A stretch of DNA of 64,000 bases from Leisingera sp. S132 (GCF_025144465.1 NZ_CP083553.1:2602001-2666000), one strand, 5' to 3'. Counted from the first letter of the stretch, positions 50,986 to 60,617 are shown. A program made the numbers and translations. The notes: generated by a model not told the origin, from the letters alone.

Positions 50986-51461
50986 GCAGTGCAGCCCCTC
51001 ATCCCCGCGGCGGGGTGACCGTCGGCACCCTGTCGGAACTGCCGCCGCTGGAGGCCGGCGCGGTGATCTACCTGCGCCACTGGTTTTCCGGCGAGGAGAC
51101 CCGCGCACAGATGCGCCGGGATTTTGAGGTGAACTTCGGCCCCGAATTCGCCGATGCCGCCTTTGAGGCCTTTGGCTGCTTGTGCAATTTCTGCGCCACC
51201 CATGGCCGCCGCCCGCTGGTACGCCACGGCATGACCTGCAAATGCCTGGGCGCGGATGAAAACTGCTTTGCCAACCTGCTGGCTTCGGCCGCGGAAGGCC
51301 AGCAGGACGACGCCCATGTGCTGGCTTCGCTGATCGTCACCCCGCGCAAGGCGCCGGAACTGGCGCAGCTTGCCTCTGATTGCGGGCTGCTGATGCAACA
51401 GATCATGGGGCTGCAACCGCCTGCACAGACGGCCCGTCCGGCCACTGCCACTCTTCATTGA
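50982..51461 (+). CDS. Hypothetical protein in the iron operon, 159 aa
   Basis: Soluble protein with a cysteine cluster (FGCLCNFCATHGR and MTCKCLGADENCFANLL, six cysteines in about 40 residues) suggesting metal or Fe-S binding. The region around ASLIVTPRKAPELAQLASD is helical. No signal peptide. No family is recognised by name. It is coupled to hemP by ATGA and lies 28 bp before the imelysin gene, so an iron-related role is likely by context. Confidence 0.7.
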   Translation: MSSAAPHPRGGVTVGTLSELPPLEAGAVIYLRHWFSGEETRAQMRRDFEVNFGPEFADAAFEAFGCLCNFCATHGRRPLVRHGMTCKCLGADENCFANLLASAAEGQQDDAHVLASLIVTPRKAPELAQLASDCGLLMQQIMGLQPPAQTARPATATLH

Positions 51462-51489
51462 ACACCGAACAGACCCAAGGACTTAGCTG

Positions 51490-52758
51490 ATGAAATCTGT
51501 TTTTCTCGCGGGCACTGCCCTCGCCGGTCTCACCTTTGGCGCCACCGCTGCCCTTGCCGCTGACAAAGCCGCAGTGCTGACCAACTACGCCAATATCGCC
51601 GAAGCCAAGTACCAGGACAGCCTGGCCACCGCGCAGGTGCTGAAAGCCGCCGTCAGCGCGCTGGTCGCGTCCCCCTCAGCGGAGAACCTGGAAGCCGCCC
51701 GCGCTGCCTGGATCGCAGCCCGCGTGCCCTACCAGCAGTCCGAGGTGTTCCGCTTCGGCAACGCAATCGTCGATGACTGGGAAGGCAAGGTGAACGCCTG
51801 GCCGCTGGACGAAGGGCTGATCGACTATGTCGATGCCTCCTATGGCGGGCCGAGCGACGAAAACACCCTTGCGGCGCTCAATGTGATTGCCAATCCCAGT
51901 TTTGAGCTGTCTGGCAAGGTGATCGATGCTGCTAGGATCACCCCGGAACTGCTGGAAGGCGCCCTGCATGAGGCTGACGGCGTCGAGGCCAATGTCGCCA
52001 CTGGCTATCACGCCATCGAATTCCTGCTCTGGGGCCAGGATCTGAAAGGCACGGAGCACGGCGCCGGCGACCGTCCCTGGACCGATTATGCGCAGGGCGA
52101 TGCCTGCACCGGCGGCAACTGCGGCCGCCGCGGCGAATACCTGCAGGCTGCGACCGATCTGCTGATCTCCGACCTGGAGTGGATCGCGGCGCAGTGGGGC
52201 GAGGCCGGTGACGCCCGCAGCGCGCTGCTGGCGGATGAGGACGCAGGCATTACCGCGATGCTGACCGGCATGGGCTCACTGTCCTACGGTGAGCAGGCCG
52301 GTGAACGGATGCGCTTGGGCCTGATGCTGAACGACCCGGAGGAAGAGCACGACTGCTTCTCCGACAACACCCACAACAGCCATTATTATGACGGGCTGGG
52401 CGTGCAGAATGTCTATCTGGGCGAATACGTGCGGGTGAACGGCGAACTGGTGTCCGGCCCGTCGCTGTCCGACCTGGTGGCCGAAAAGGACGCCGCGCTG
52501 GACGCAGAGATGCGCACCAAGCTGTCCACCACCATGCTGGCGCTCGGCCGCATCAAGACCGCGGCAGAGGCAGGCCTGTCCTATGACCAGATGCTGGCGC
52601 AGGGCAATGCTTCCGGCGAAGCACTGGTGATGGGCGGCGTCAACGGGCTGATCGGCCAGACCCGCTCGATCGAACGTGTGGTCTCCACCCTGAAACTGGA
52701 CGGCGTTGCCATCGAAGGCTCCGACAGCCTCGACAACCCCTCGGCAGTCTTCAACTAG
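51490..52758 (+). CDS. Imelysin-family periplasmic protein (first copy)
   Basis: 422-aa M75/imelysin-type protein (ICMP/IrpA-like, related to the EfeO domain) with signal peptide ending at ALA-AD (residue 23-24). The family motif GxHxxE is intact as GYHAIEFLLWG (residues 172-177). Other landmarks are AAWIAARVPYQQSEVFRFG near the start and WPLDEGLIDY. Such proteins are periplasmic iron binders rather than proteases. The iron-box promoter upstream and bfd/bfr downstream support a role in iron acquisition. Confidence 0.9.
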   Translation: MKSVFLAGTALAGLTFGATAALAADKAAVLTNYANIAEAKYQDSLATAQVLKAAVSALVASPSAENLEAARAAWIAARVPYQQSEVFRFGNAIVDDWEGKVNAWPLDEGLIDYVDASYGGPSDENTLAALNVIANPSFELSGKVIDAARITPELLEGALHEADGVEANVATGYHAIEFLLWGQDLKGTEHGAGDRPWTDYAQGDACTGGNCGRRGEYLQAATDLLISDLEWIAAQWGEAGDARSALLADEDAGITAMLTGMGSLSYGEQAGERMRLGLMLNDPEEEHDCFSDNTHNSHYYDGLGVQNVYLGEYVRVNGELVSGPSLSDLVAEKDAALDAEMRTKLSTTMLALGRIKTAAEAGLSYDQMLAQGNASGEALVMGGVNGLIGQTRSIERVVSTLKLDGVAIEGSDSLDNPSAVFN

Positions 52759-52784
52759 GCGCTTCCGGGCAAATACGCACAAGC

Positions 52785-52811
52785 AAAGGGCCGCACTTCA
52801 AGCGGCCCTTT
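52785..52811 (+). terminator. Rho-independent terminator after the first imelysin gene
   Basis: AAAGGGCCGC (52785-52794), loop ACTTCAA, GCGGCCCTTT (52802-52811). It separates the hemP-imelysin operon from bfd. Confidence 0.8.
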
Positions 52812-52946
52812 CCGCCTTCAGCAGCCGCCCGCCGGTTTCCGAGTGTTTCACTCTGGATAACCCTTGAAACCCCAGTAATTTTGTCGGATATATTTTCCAA
52901 CGGAATCACTTGGCCTTTACAGCCAGCAGGCAAGGACGCAGGCAGC

Positions 52947-53240
52947 ATGATCGTTTGCCACTGCACGCAGATCTCGGACCACGACATTCGCGCCGCCATC
53001 AATTGGATGCGAAGCGCCGACCCTGAAACGATAATCACTCCCGGCAAGATCTATCACGCCTTGGGAAAATCCGCCGATTGCGGCGGCTGCATGCCGCTTT
53101 TCCTCGACACCATGCGTGCCAGCAGTAAGCTGGAAGTACCTGCGCAGCTTGCGAATTTACGCGCTGGACCAATTCGGGAGAAGAATAATGAAGGGCGACG
53201 CCAAGGTTATCGACTATCTGAACAAGGCTCTGCGGCATGA
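52947..53240 (+). CDS. bfd: Bacterioferritin-associated ferredoxin Bfd
   Basis: 97-aa [2Fe-2S] ferredoxin. The cluster cysteines are visible in [18 protein letters not shown] and [12 protein letters not shown]. It reduces ferric iron stored in bacterioferritin for release. The ATG at 52947 gives the canonical start. The tail overlaps the bacterioferritin start by 53 bp, longer than usual, so the last 20 residues may be non-essential. Confidence 0.9.
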   Translation: MIVCHCTQISDHDIRAAINWMRSADPETIITPGKIYHALGKSADCGGCMPLFLDTMRASSKLEVPAQLANLRAGPIREKNNEGRRQGYRLSEQGSAA

Positions 53241-53676
53241 GCTGACGGCGGTCAGCCAGTACTGGCTGCATTACCGGCTGCAGGACGATTGGGGCCTGGG
53301 CAGCATGGCCAAGAAAAGCCGCGAGGAAAGCATCGAGGAGATGCAGCACGCGGATAAATTGATTGAAAGGATTTTGTTCCTCGGCGGCCACCCGAACCTG
53401 CAGAAGCTTGACCCGCTGCGGATCGGCCAGACCCCGAAAGAAACCCTCGAATGCGACCTTGCCGCCGAAGTGGACGCCCGCGCGCTCTACAAGGAAGCCC
53501 GCGACGCCTGCAACACCGCGGGCGACTATGTGACCATGAAGCTGTTCGAAGAGCTGATGGCGGACGAAGAAGGCCATATCGATTTCCTCGAAACGCAGCT
53601 TGAACTGCATGACCGGATCGGTGCCGAAAACTATGCCCAGCTCAACGCCACCAAGATGGCAGAGGTTGAAGACTAA
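53188..53676 (+). CDS. bfr: Bacterioferritin
   Basis: 162-aa iron-storage cage subunit. Ferroxidase ligands lie in [32 protein letters not shown] and [15 protein letters not shown]. The haem-binding methionine position is near [11 protein letters not shown]. It forms a 24-mer with haem between dimers. It is encoded directly with bfd and upstream of the di-haem oxidoreductase, whose start overlaps its stop. Confidence 0.95.
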   Translation: MKGDAKVIDYLNKALRHELTAVSQYWLHYRLQDDWGLGSMAKKSREESIEEMQHADKLIERILFLGGHPNLQKLDPLRIGQTPKETLECDLAAEVDARALYKEARDACNTAGDYVTMKLFEELMADEEGHIDFLETQLELHDRIGAENYAQLNATKMAEVED

Positions 53677-55195
53677 ACTCACTCTGGCTGCCGCACTTGC
53701 GGCGGCCACACCCCTTGCAGCGCTGGATCTGGCCAGCCTGTATCAGGCAGAGCCGCACCTCTCCCCCCTTCCCCGTACCGATGCCGAACGCGCCCGGATT
53801 GCCGCTGCAGTTGCACCCGCCACGGATTTCTCGGCGCCGGAACAGTTCGAGGATCTGCCGGCAGGGGCGGCCACCGTGCGCGCCCGGTCCGATGACGAGG
53901 CGTTCTCCCAGCATTCCGCCGGCCTCAGCTTTGAACAGGAATTGGAATTCAAGCTCGGCAACGGGCTGTTCAAGAAGATCTGGGTGTTCTCGCCCGCCTC
54001 TACCAAGGCCTCGGACGGGCTTGGGCCGCTTTATAACGCGCGATCCTGCCAGCGCTGCCATCTGAAGGACGGGCGCGGCCACGTGCCGGAGCAGCCGGAT
54101 TACAGTTCAACAACAATGTTCCTGCGGATATCCATTCCCGGCCCGGTGCCGCCGGAGATGCAGGAGATCACCGGCTACATCGGGACCGCGCCGGATCCGA
54201 ACTATGGCACCCAACTGCAGGATTTCTCAGCCCCCGGCGTCACGCCGGAATACAAGCTGCAGGTCGAATACGAGGAAATCGAGGTCGCCCTGAATGGCAA
54301 TGAGACCGCCACCCTTCGGCGCCCCAGCTACACAGCGGCCAGCCTCGGCTATGGCCCGCTGGCGGAGGGCGCCATGCTCAGCCCCCGCGTTGCACCGCCA
54401 ATGATCGGCCTCGGCCTGTTGGAGGCGATCCCCGCCGCCGACATCCTGGCCCATACGGACGAGGACGATGCGGATGGCGACGGTATTTCGGGCCGCGCCA
54501 ATCTGGTCTGGTCGCGGGAATTCGGCCAGATCATGCTGGGCCGCTTCGGGCTGAAGGCCGGCTCGCCAACCGTGCATGAGCAGTCCGCAGGCGCGTTTTC
54601 CGGTGATATCGGCATCTCAACTCCGCTGTTTCCGGCCCATGCGGGCGAATGCACGGATCTGCAAGCGGCCTGCCATTCCGCTCCGCATGGCGGCGGTGAT
54701 TCCCGTGAAACCGAGATCGACCAGCCCAATATGGATCTGGTGACCTTCTACAGCCGCAACCTCGGCGTGCCCGCCCGCCGCAGCACCGGCGACCCCGAAG
54801 TGCTACGCGGAAAACAGGTGTTTTACGACACGGGCTGCGCCTCCTGTCATGTGCCGAAATACGTGACCCACCGGCTGGAAGACCGGCCCGAGCAGAGTTT
54901 CCAGCTGATCTGGCCGTACTCCGACCTGTTGCTGCACGACATGGGCGAGGGCTTGGCCGACAACCGCCCTGAAGCCCGCGCCACGGGCCGCGAATGGCGC
55001 ACCGCACCGCTCTGGGGCATTGGCCTGACGCAGCAGGTCTCGCCCCGCGCCGCCTTCCTGCACGACGACCGTGCCCGCACCCTGCTGGAAGCCGTCCTGT
55101 GGCATGGCGGCGAAGCCGAAGCCGCGAAAACCCGCGTTGTGGAGCTGCCGCCGCAGGACCGCGCCGCCCTGATTTCCTTTCTGGAAAGCCTTTGA
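53666..55195 (+). CDS. Periplasmic di-haem oxidoreductase (DUF1111, thiol oxidoreductase-like)
   Basis: About 509-aa exported cytochrome. The signal peptide ([20 protein letters not shown]) follows a TTG at 53666 that overlaps the bfr stop; an in-frame ATG at 53633 is the alternative. Two c-type haem sites are CQRCH (Cys about 128) and CASCH (Cys about 391). An extra CH pair ([10 protein letters not shown]) lies between them without CxxCH spacing. A calcium-like [12 protein letters not shown] loop is present. DUF1111 proteins resemble di-haem peroxidases. Here it sits between bacterioferritin and two imelysin-type proteins, suggesting redox handling of periplasmic iron, an inference. Confidence 0.88.
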   Translation: MKTKLTLAAALAAATPLAALDLASLYQAEPHLSPLPRTDAERARIAAAVAPATDFSAPEQFEDLPAGAATVRARSDDEAFSQHSAGLSFEQELEFKLGNGLFKKIWVFSPASTKASDGLGPLYNARSCQRCHLKDGRGHVPEQPDYSSTTMFLRISIPGPVPPEMQEITGYIGTAPDPNYGTQLQDFSAPGVTPEYKLQVEYEEIEVALNGNETATLRRPSYTAASLGYGPLAEGAMLSPRVAPPMIGLGLLEAIPAADILAHTDEDDADGDGISGRANLVWSREFGQIMLGRFGLKAGSPTVHEQSAGAFSGDIGISTPLFPAHAGECTDLQAACHSAPHGGGDSRETEIDQPNMDLVTFYSRNLGVPARRSTGDPEVLRGKQVFYDTGCASCHVPKYVTHRLEDRPEQSFQLIWPYSDLLLHDMGEGLADNRPEARATGREWRTAPLWGIGLTQQVSPRAAFLHDDRARTLLEAVLWHGGEAEAAKTRVVELPPQDRAALISFLESL

Positions 55196-56190
55196 TGCGC
55201 ACCCTTGCCCTGACTCTGGCCCTCGCGGCAGCGCCTGCCGCTGCCTCGGATCTCTCCAGCAGCATTACCGATCAGTTGATCGTCCCTGCTTTTAAGGAGT
55301 TGGCAGAAGATGCGGCAGTGCTGGCAGACACAGCCCAGGCAGATTGCACACCGCAGTCCGAAACCCTTCGTTCCGCATACGGCGCGGCCTTCGACGCCTG
55401 GATTACCGCCAGCCACTACCGCTTCGGGCCGACGGAAACGGACAGCCGGGCCTTTGCGCTGGCCTTCTGGCCCGACAGCCGCAGCAAGACGCCCAAAGCC
55501 CTGGCCAACCTGATCCGCCGCGAGGATGACGGCATCACCGACCCGGCCGCATTCGCCAGCTATTCCATTGCCGCCCGCGGGTTTTATGCGCTGGAATACT
55601 TGCTCTATGACCCAGAACTCTCCACCGCGGGCAGCGCAGATTACCGCTGCGCCCTGACCCGCGCCATCAGCGCGGATATTGCAGCCACCGCACAGGCCAT
55701 CGCCGCGGACTGGGCCGGGCCTTATGCCACCGAAATGCACGCGCCCGCCGCCCGCTACCGCAGCGAAGACGAAATCACCCAGGAACTACTGAAGGCGCTG
55801 ACGACCGGATTGCAGGTCTTGGACGATATGCGCCTGGGCCGCCCGCTTGGCACCTATGACAAGCCCCGCCCCAACCGCGCCGAGACCCGCCGCTCCGGCC
55901 GCAGCCTTCGCCATGTGCTGCTGTCCCTGAACGCGATGGAACCGCTGGCGCTGGCCCTGGCGCAGGACGATGCTGGGCTGAAGGCAGACCTCGCACAGGG
56001 TTTCGGCAAGGTTCGCAGCCGCGCCGAAGCGCTGGAGGACCCCGTCTTTGCAGGCGTCGCCGACCCCGCCGCCCGCATCCGTATCGAGGCCCTGCGCCAG
56101 CAAGTGAAAGACCTCCGTGCGATTGTTTCTGAACGCCTTGGCCCCTCTCTCGGGGTGGCGGCAGGGTTCAACGCGCTCGACGGCGACTAA
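55195..56190 (+). CDS. Imelysin-family periplasmic protein (second copy, altered motif)
   Basis: 331-aa secreted protein (signal peptide about 1-18, AAAPAAA-SD). It is a shorter imelysin-type helical protein. The GxHxxE motif position reads GFYALEYLLYD (Gly129, Tyr131, Glu134): the histidine is replaced by tyrosine. The start overlaps the di-haem gene stop (TGATG). It is probably a partner of the di-haem protein rather than a duplicate of the first imelysin, from which it is very divergent. Confidence 0.85.
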   Translation: MRTLALTLALAAAPAAASDLSSSITDQLIVPAFKELAEDAAVLADTAQADCTPQSETLRSAYGAAFDAWITASHYRFGPTETDSRAFALAFWPDSRSKTPKALANLIRREDDGITDPAAFASYSIAARGFYALEYLLYDPELSTAGSADYRCALTRAISADIAATAQAIAADWAGPYATEMHAPAARYRSEDEITQELLKALTTGLQVLDDMRLGRPLGTYDKPRPNRAETRRSGRSLRHVLLSLNAMEPLALALAQDDAGLKADLAQGFGKVRSRAEALEDPVFAGVADPAARIRIEALRQQVKDLRAIVSERLGPSLGVAAGFNALDGD

Positions 56191-56205
56191 CGGAAAGGGC
56201 CCTGC

Positions 56206-57285
56206 ATGACCTCCCGCCGCGGATTTCTGGCAGGCCTGATGGCCTCTGCCCTCGCCCCGCAGGAAAGCTGGGCCAATGCCGGCAGCCCGGCTTTCCTGTC
56301 GGCGGGCAAAGATGCCAGCGGCACCTTCCTGCTGGCGGGCCTCTCCGAAACGGGCGGGGTCCTGTTCCGCCACCCCCTGCCCGGCCGCGGCCACGCGGCG
56401 GCCGCGCATCCCATCCGTCCCGAAGCCGTTGCCTTTGCCCGCCGCCCGGGCCGGTTTGCCGATGTCATCGACTGCCGGACCGGTGCCGCCCTCGCCCGGC
56501 TGGAGCCTCCCGCAGGCCACCATTTCTACGGCCACGGGGTGTTTTCCCCGGACGGCAGCCGCCTGTTCACCACAGAAAACGACTATGAGAACGCCCGCGG
56601 CGTAATCGGCGTCTGGGATGCTGCAGACGGCTACCGCCGCATTTCCGCGTTCTCCTCCGGCGGCATCGGCCCGCATGATATGCTCTTGCGCCGCGATGCG
56701 CCGGGACTGGCGGTGGCCAATGGCGGCATCGAAACCCACCCCGACAGCGGCCGCGCCAAGCTGAACCTGCCTGACATGCGCCCCAACCTCAGCTACCTGA
56801 GCCTGGACGGCGAAATGCAGGAACAGATGGAGCTGCCGCTAGAGCTGCGTCTCAATTCGATCCGCCACCTGGCGGTGCGGGCGGACGGCACCGTTGGTTT
56901 CGCCACGCAATGGCAGGGCGATCTGGGCGAACAAGTCCCCACTGCCGGGCTTCACCGTCCCGGCAGCACGCCGCGTTTGCTGGCCGAGGACGACGCGCGG
57001 GTGCTGAACATGCAGGGCTACGGCGGCTCCATCGCCTTTTCTGCCGATGGCAGCCAAATCGGCGTCACCTCCCCGCGCGGCGGCGTGCTGCAAGTGATGG
57101 ACACGGTCAGCGGCGTGCTGCTGGCAGAGCACAGAATGGCAGATGTCTGCGGGCTGGCTCCCTCCGCCACCGGTTTTACAGCCACTACGGGAACCGGCCA
57201 GGTCTATGCGGTTTCAGACATCGGCCTGCAGCCCTTGCACCGCGCAGACCTGGCATGGGACAACCACCTGATCCCTCTCAACTGA
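56206..57285 (+). CDS. DUF1513 protein, Tat-exported beta-propeller-like
   Basis: 359-aa protein with a twin-arginine signal (MTSRRGFLAGLMASALA) and WD-like repeats: YGHGVFSPDGSRLFTTENDY, RGVIGVWDAADGY, GGIGPHDMLLRRDAPGLAVA and SIAFSADGSQIGVTSPRGG. DUF1513 is regularly found after imelysin and DUF1111 genes. The Tat route suggests a cofactor or folding in the cytoplasm. It lies 15 bp after the second imelysin and ends the module. Function unknown. Confidence 0.88.
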   Translation: MTSRRGFLAGLMASALAPQESWANAGSPAFLSAGKDASGTFLLAGLSETGGVLFRHPLPGRGHAAAAHPIRPEAVAFARRPGRFADVIDCRTGAALARLEPPAGHHFYGHGVFSPDGSRLFTTENDYENARGVIGVWDAADGYRRISAFSSGGIGPHDMLLRRDAPGLAVANGGIETHPDSGRAKLNLPDMRPNLSYLSLDGEMQEQMELPLELRLNSIRHLAVRADGTVGFATQWQGDLGEQVPTAGLHRPGSTPRLLAEDDARVLNMQGYGGSIAFSADGSQIGVTSPRGGVLQVMDTVSGVLLAEHRMADVCGLAPSATGFTATTGTGQVYAVSDIGLQPLHRADLAWDNHLIPLN

Positions 57286-57424
57286 CCCAGAACAGCCGGA
57301 ACATCCGCGGGGCGCGTCAGAAATGGCGCGCCCATTCGTTTGCGCGGAAATCGAAACCAAACCGAAAACATATGGTGACTCCTTTGACGCGATGCGCTAC
57401 AGAATCGCAGCGAAAGGAAAGCAG

Positions 57425-58210
57425 ATGGATGCCGCCAGCCGTCAGAACGAAATCATCTCCCTCCTGAACCGTCAGGACCGGGTCGAGGTCGAGGATCTCT
57501 CCCGCCGCTTCGGCGTGTCCCTGCAGACCGTGCGCGCGGACCTGCGCGACCTGTCGGCCCGGGGCGCGCTGTCCCGCGTGCATGGGGGCGCGGTCCGCGT
57601 CAGCTCCGCCGCCAGCCAGGGCTACGAGGACCGGCGCAAGCTGAACGCCGGCAACAAGCTGGCGATGGCCGCCCTGGCAGCTGAGCTGATCCCCGACAAC
57701 TGCTCGCTTTCTCTCAACATCGGCACCTCCACTGAACAGGTTGCCCGGGCGCTGTCCGGCCACAGCGGCCTGACGGTGATGTCCAACAACATAAACATTA
57801 TCAACATGATGATGGGCGGACAGGCCAAGGAACTGATCCTGGCCGGCGGCACCGTGCGGCAAAGCGACGGCGCCATCGTCGGTGAGGACGCCGTCGGTTT
57901 CTTCGCCCGCTACAAGGTGGATTTCGCCATCATTGGCGCCTCCGCGCTGGACACCGACGGCGCGGTGATGGACCACGACGCGCGCGAGGTTTCGGTCGCC
58001 CGCGCAATCCTGAAAAACGCGCGTCAGAAAGTTCTGGTCTGTGACGGCAGCAAGTTCGACCGCTCCGCCCCCGTGCGGATCTGCGATGTGTCGGATCTGG
58101 ACGTGGTGATCACCGACCGCCCGGTTCCCGCAGAATTTGCCGAGGCCGCACAGGCGGCCGGCACCCGCATCCTGACCGCAGGACAAAACGAAAGCAGCGA
58201 AAATGACTGA
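57425..58210 (+). CDS. glpR: DeoR/GlpR-family transcriptional regulator
   Basis: 261-aa repressor with a DeoR HTH (about 5-60: EIISLLNRQDRVEVEDLSRR, SLQTVRADLRDLSARG, LSRVHGGAV) and a DeoR C-terminal sugar-phosphate-binding domain (about 80-235: SLNIGTSTEQVARAL, LAGGTVRQSDGAIVG). The gene overlaps glpD by 8 bp, so it is very probably the glycerol-3-phosphate-responsive regulator. The ATG at 57425 is used, with GGAAAG upstream; an ATG ten codons earlier is possible. Confidence 0.9.
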   Translation: MDAASRQNEIISLLNRQDRVEVEDLSRRFGVSLQTVRADLRDLSARGALSRVHGGAVRVSSAASQGYEDRRKLNAGNKLAMAALAAELIPDNCSLSLNIGTSTEQVARALSGHSGLTVMSNNINIINMMMGGQAKELILAGGTVRQSDGAIVGEDAVGFFARYKVDFAIIGASALDTDGAVMDHDAREVSVARAILKNARQKVLVCDGSKFDRSAPVRICDVSDLDVVITDRPVPAEFAEAAQAAGTRILTAGQNESSEND

Positions 58211-59780
58211 CACGCCTGTAACGGACCTTTTCATCATCGGCGGCGGCATCAACGGCTGCGGCATCGCCCGCGATGCGGCCGGCCGCGGCTTGTCGGTGAC
58301 GCTGGCAGAGATGAACGACCTGGCCTCGGCCACCTCCTCCGCATCCACCAAGCTGTTCCACGGCGGCTTGCGCTATCTCGAATATTTTGAGTTCCGCCTG
58401 GTGCGCGAAGCGCTGATCGAGCGCGAAGTGCTCCTGAAAGCGATGCCGCATATCTCCTGGCCGATGCGGTTCGTGCTGCCGTTCCACAAGGACATGCGGT
58501 TCGACAGCGAGACGCCGACGTCGAAACTGCTGACGACCTTCATGCCCTGGATGAAGGGCCGCCGCCCGGCCTGGCTGATCCGTCTGGGGCTGTTCTTCTA
58601 CGACTCGCTTGGCAAACGCAGTATCCTGCCCGGCACCGCCAAGCTGGACCTGGCCGCCGACCCGGCCGGCCGCCCGCTGAAGGACAAGTTCAAAACCGCG
58701 TTCGAGTATTCCGACTGCTGGATCGAGGACGCCCGCCTGGTGGTGCTGAATGCCCGCGACGCCGAAACCCGCGGCGCCGAGATCCTGACCCGGACCAAGG
58801 TGCTGTCCGCCGAACGCCACGCGGATCACTGGGTGATCACTCTGCAGGATCAGGCCAGCGGCGACACCCATCAGCGCCGCGCGAAAATGCTGGTCAACGC
58901 GGGCGGCCCCTGGGTTGCCGACGTGCTGCACCAGAAGCTGGGCCAGAACAGCCGCGAAAACGTCCGCCTGGTGCGCGGCAGCCATATCGTGGTGCCGAAA
59001 CTGTTTGATCACGGCCGCTGCTATTTCTTCCAAGGCACCGACGGACGGATCATCTTCGCCATTCCCTACGAGGAGGATTTCACCCTGATCGGCACCACCG
59101 ATGCCGACCACCCAAACCCGGACACCGCGCCCGAATGCACCGCGGCCGAGCAGGACTATCTGATTGATTTCGCATCCGGATACTTCAATCAGCCGCTTGC
59201 ACGAGAGGATATCGTCTGGACCTATTCCGGCGTGCGCCCGCTTTATGATGATGGCGCCAGCTCCGCCACCGCGGCCACCCGCGAATATGTGCTGACACTG
59301 GACCGCGCGCAGGCGCCGCTCTTGAATGTCTTTGGCGGCAAGATCACCACCTACCGCAAGCTGGCGGAGGCGGCACTGGCCAAAATCGGCGAGGTTTTCC
59401 CCCAGCTGCCCGCGGACTGGACCGCAGGCGTGGCCCTGCCCGGAGGCGATTTCGCTGTAGCCGATGTGGAAACGCTGCGCGCCAAACTGGCGGCGGACTA
59501 TCCGTTCCTTTCGCCCTACTGGACCCGCCGCCTGATCCGCGCCTACGGCACCGAGGCCTGGGAGGTGCTGGGCGAGGCCAAATCCGCCGGCGATCTGGGC
59601 CAGGATTTTGGCGCCACCATCACTGAGCGTGAACTCGACTGGGCGATTGCCCGGGAATGGGTGCGTGCAGGCGACGATTACCTGTGGCGGCGCACCAAGC
59701 TGGGCCTGCGGCTGGATGAAACCCAGCACGCAGCGGTGGATGCCTATATCCATGGCAAAGCTGCACAGCTCGCCGCATAG
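58203..59780 (+). CDS. glpD: Aerobic glycerol-3-phosphate dehydrogenase
   Basis: 525-aa FAD enzyme that oxidises glycerol-3-phosphate to dihydroxyacetone phosphate, passing electrons to quinone at the membrane. The FAD loop is DLFIIGGGINGCGIARDAAG, followed by TSSASTKLFHGGLRYLEYFE. FAIPYEEDFTLIGTTD and WTYSGVRPLYDD, and the C-terminal DAO domain (about 390-510), match GlpD. It overlaps glpR. The glycerol ABC transporter and kinase usually next to it are not in the window. Confidence 0.95.
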   Translation: MTDTPVTDLFIIGGGINGCGIARDAAGRGLSVTLAEMNDLASATSSASTKLFHGGLRYLEYFEFRLVREALIEREVLLKAMPHISWPMRFVLPFHKDMRFDSETPTSKLLTTFMPWMKGRRPAWLIRLGLFFYDSLGKRSILPGTAKLDLAADPAGRPLKDKFKTAFEYSDCWIEDARLVVLNARDAETRGAEILTRTKVLSAERHADHWVITLQDQASGDTHQRRAKMLVNAGGPWVADVLHQKLGQNSRENVRLVRGSHIVVPKLFDHGRCYFFQGTDGRIIFAIPYEEDFTLIGTTDADHPNPDTAPECTAAEQDYLIDFASGYFNQPLAREDIVWTYSGVRPLYDDGASSATAATREYVLTLDRAQAPLLNVFGGKITTYRKLAEAALAKIGEVFPQLPADWTAGVALPGGDFAVADVETLRAKLAADYPFLSPYWTRRLIRAYGTEAWEVLGEAKSAGDLGQDFGATITERELDWAIAREWVRAGDDYLWRRTKLGLRLDETQHAAVDAYIHGKAAQLAA

Positions 59781-59793
59781 AGCTGAGGGACGG

Positions 59794-59892
59794 GCCAACC
59801 CGAGGGGAGGCGCAGTCGCGCCGCCCCGTTTAGCCGGAGGCAAACCTTTGGTTTGACGGGGCGGGTTGGCGCGGCCCGGCCTATCGGCCGGG
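59794..59892. terminator. Nested hairpins between convergent glpD and cobO
   Basis: GCCAACCCG (59794-59802) pairs with CGGGTTGGC (59862-59870), enclosing CAAACC-TTTGGTTTG (59841-59855). A separate stem CCCGGCC/GGCCGGG (59875-59881, 59886-59892) follows. No T run is present. It is the only structure in the convergent gap, so it probably ends both transcripts. Confidence 0.6.
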
Positions 59893-59912
59893 CGGGACAT
59901 TCAGAAAGGGTC

Positions 59913-60548
59913 TTAAAACTCGACGCCCTTCTGCGCCTTCACGCCGGCGCGGAACGGGTGCTTGATCTGCCCCATCTCGGTCACCAGATCAGCGATCTCG
60001 ATCAGCTCCTCCTTGGCGTTGCGCCCCGTTAGCACCACATGGGTCATCGGCGGCTTTTGCTCCACCAGGAACTCCAGCACTTCCTCCAGATCCAGATACT
60101 CATACCGCAGCGCAATGTTGATCTCGTCGAGCAGCACCATGGTGTTCCTCTCGTCCAGGATCATCTCCTTGGCTTTCTCCCAGCCCTTCTGGGCGGCTGC
60201 GATATCGCGGGCCTTGTCCTGGGTCTCCCAGGTAAAGCCCTCGCCCATCGCATAGAACTGGCAGAGATCGCTGAAGTTCTCCTCGATCAGGGTGCGCTCA
60301 CCGGTCTGCCAGGCGCCCTTGATGAACTGCACCACGGCAGACGGCATCCCATGGGCAATGCAGCGCATGATCATGCCAAAGCCCGAGGAGGATTTGCCCT
60401 TGCCCGGTCCGGTGTGAACGATGATCAGGCCCTTCTCGCCCTCCTTCGTCTTCATCATCCGGTCGCGCGCGGCCTTTTTCTTCGCCATTTTCGATGCGTG
60501 GCGGGCGGCTTCTTCTTCTGAAATGCCGGTTTCAGACTTTTCGCTCAT
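59913..60548 (-). CDS. cobO: Cob(I)yrinic acid a,c-diamide adenosyltransferase
   Basis: 211-aa CobO/BtuR-type enzyme that transfers the adenosyl group of ATP to the cobalt of corrinoids. The P-loop is HTGPGKGKSSSGFGM, and the conserved VVQFIKGAWQTGE, LLDEINIALRYEYLD and HVVLTGRNAKEELI follow. Start at 60548 (MSEKSETGISEEEA). It is divergent from the riboswitch-controlled cobW-cobN unit. Confidence 0.95.
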   Translation of the reverse strand: MSEKSETGISEEEAARHASKMAKKKAARDRMMKTKEGEKGLIIVHTGPGKGKSSSGFGMIMRCIAHGMPSAVVQFIKGAWQTGERTLIEENFSDLCQFYAMGEGFTWETQDKARDIAAAQKGWEKAKEMILDERNTMVLLDEINIALRYEYLDLEEVLEFLVEQKPPMTHVVLTGRNAKEELIEIADLVTEMGQIKHPFRAGVKAQKGVEF

Positions 60549-60617
60549 GGGGGCTCTCCAGCTGTTTGACCCCATGTCTTGACAAAGAAGCCCGCCATAG
60601 CGCAAGGGGGTTCAGCT

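Noticed and set aside
58110-59900. 596-codon open frame on the minus strand
   Set aside because: Antisense to glpD, whose FAD motif and family strings are clear.
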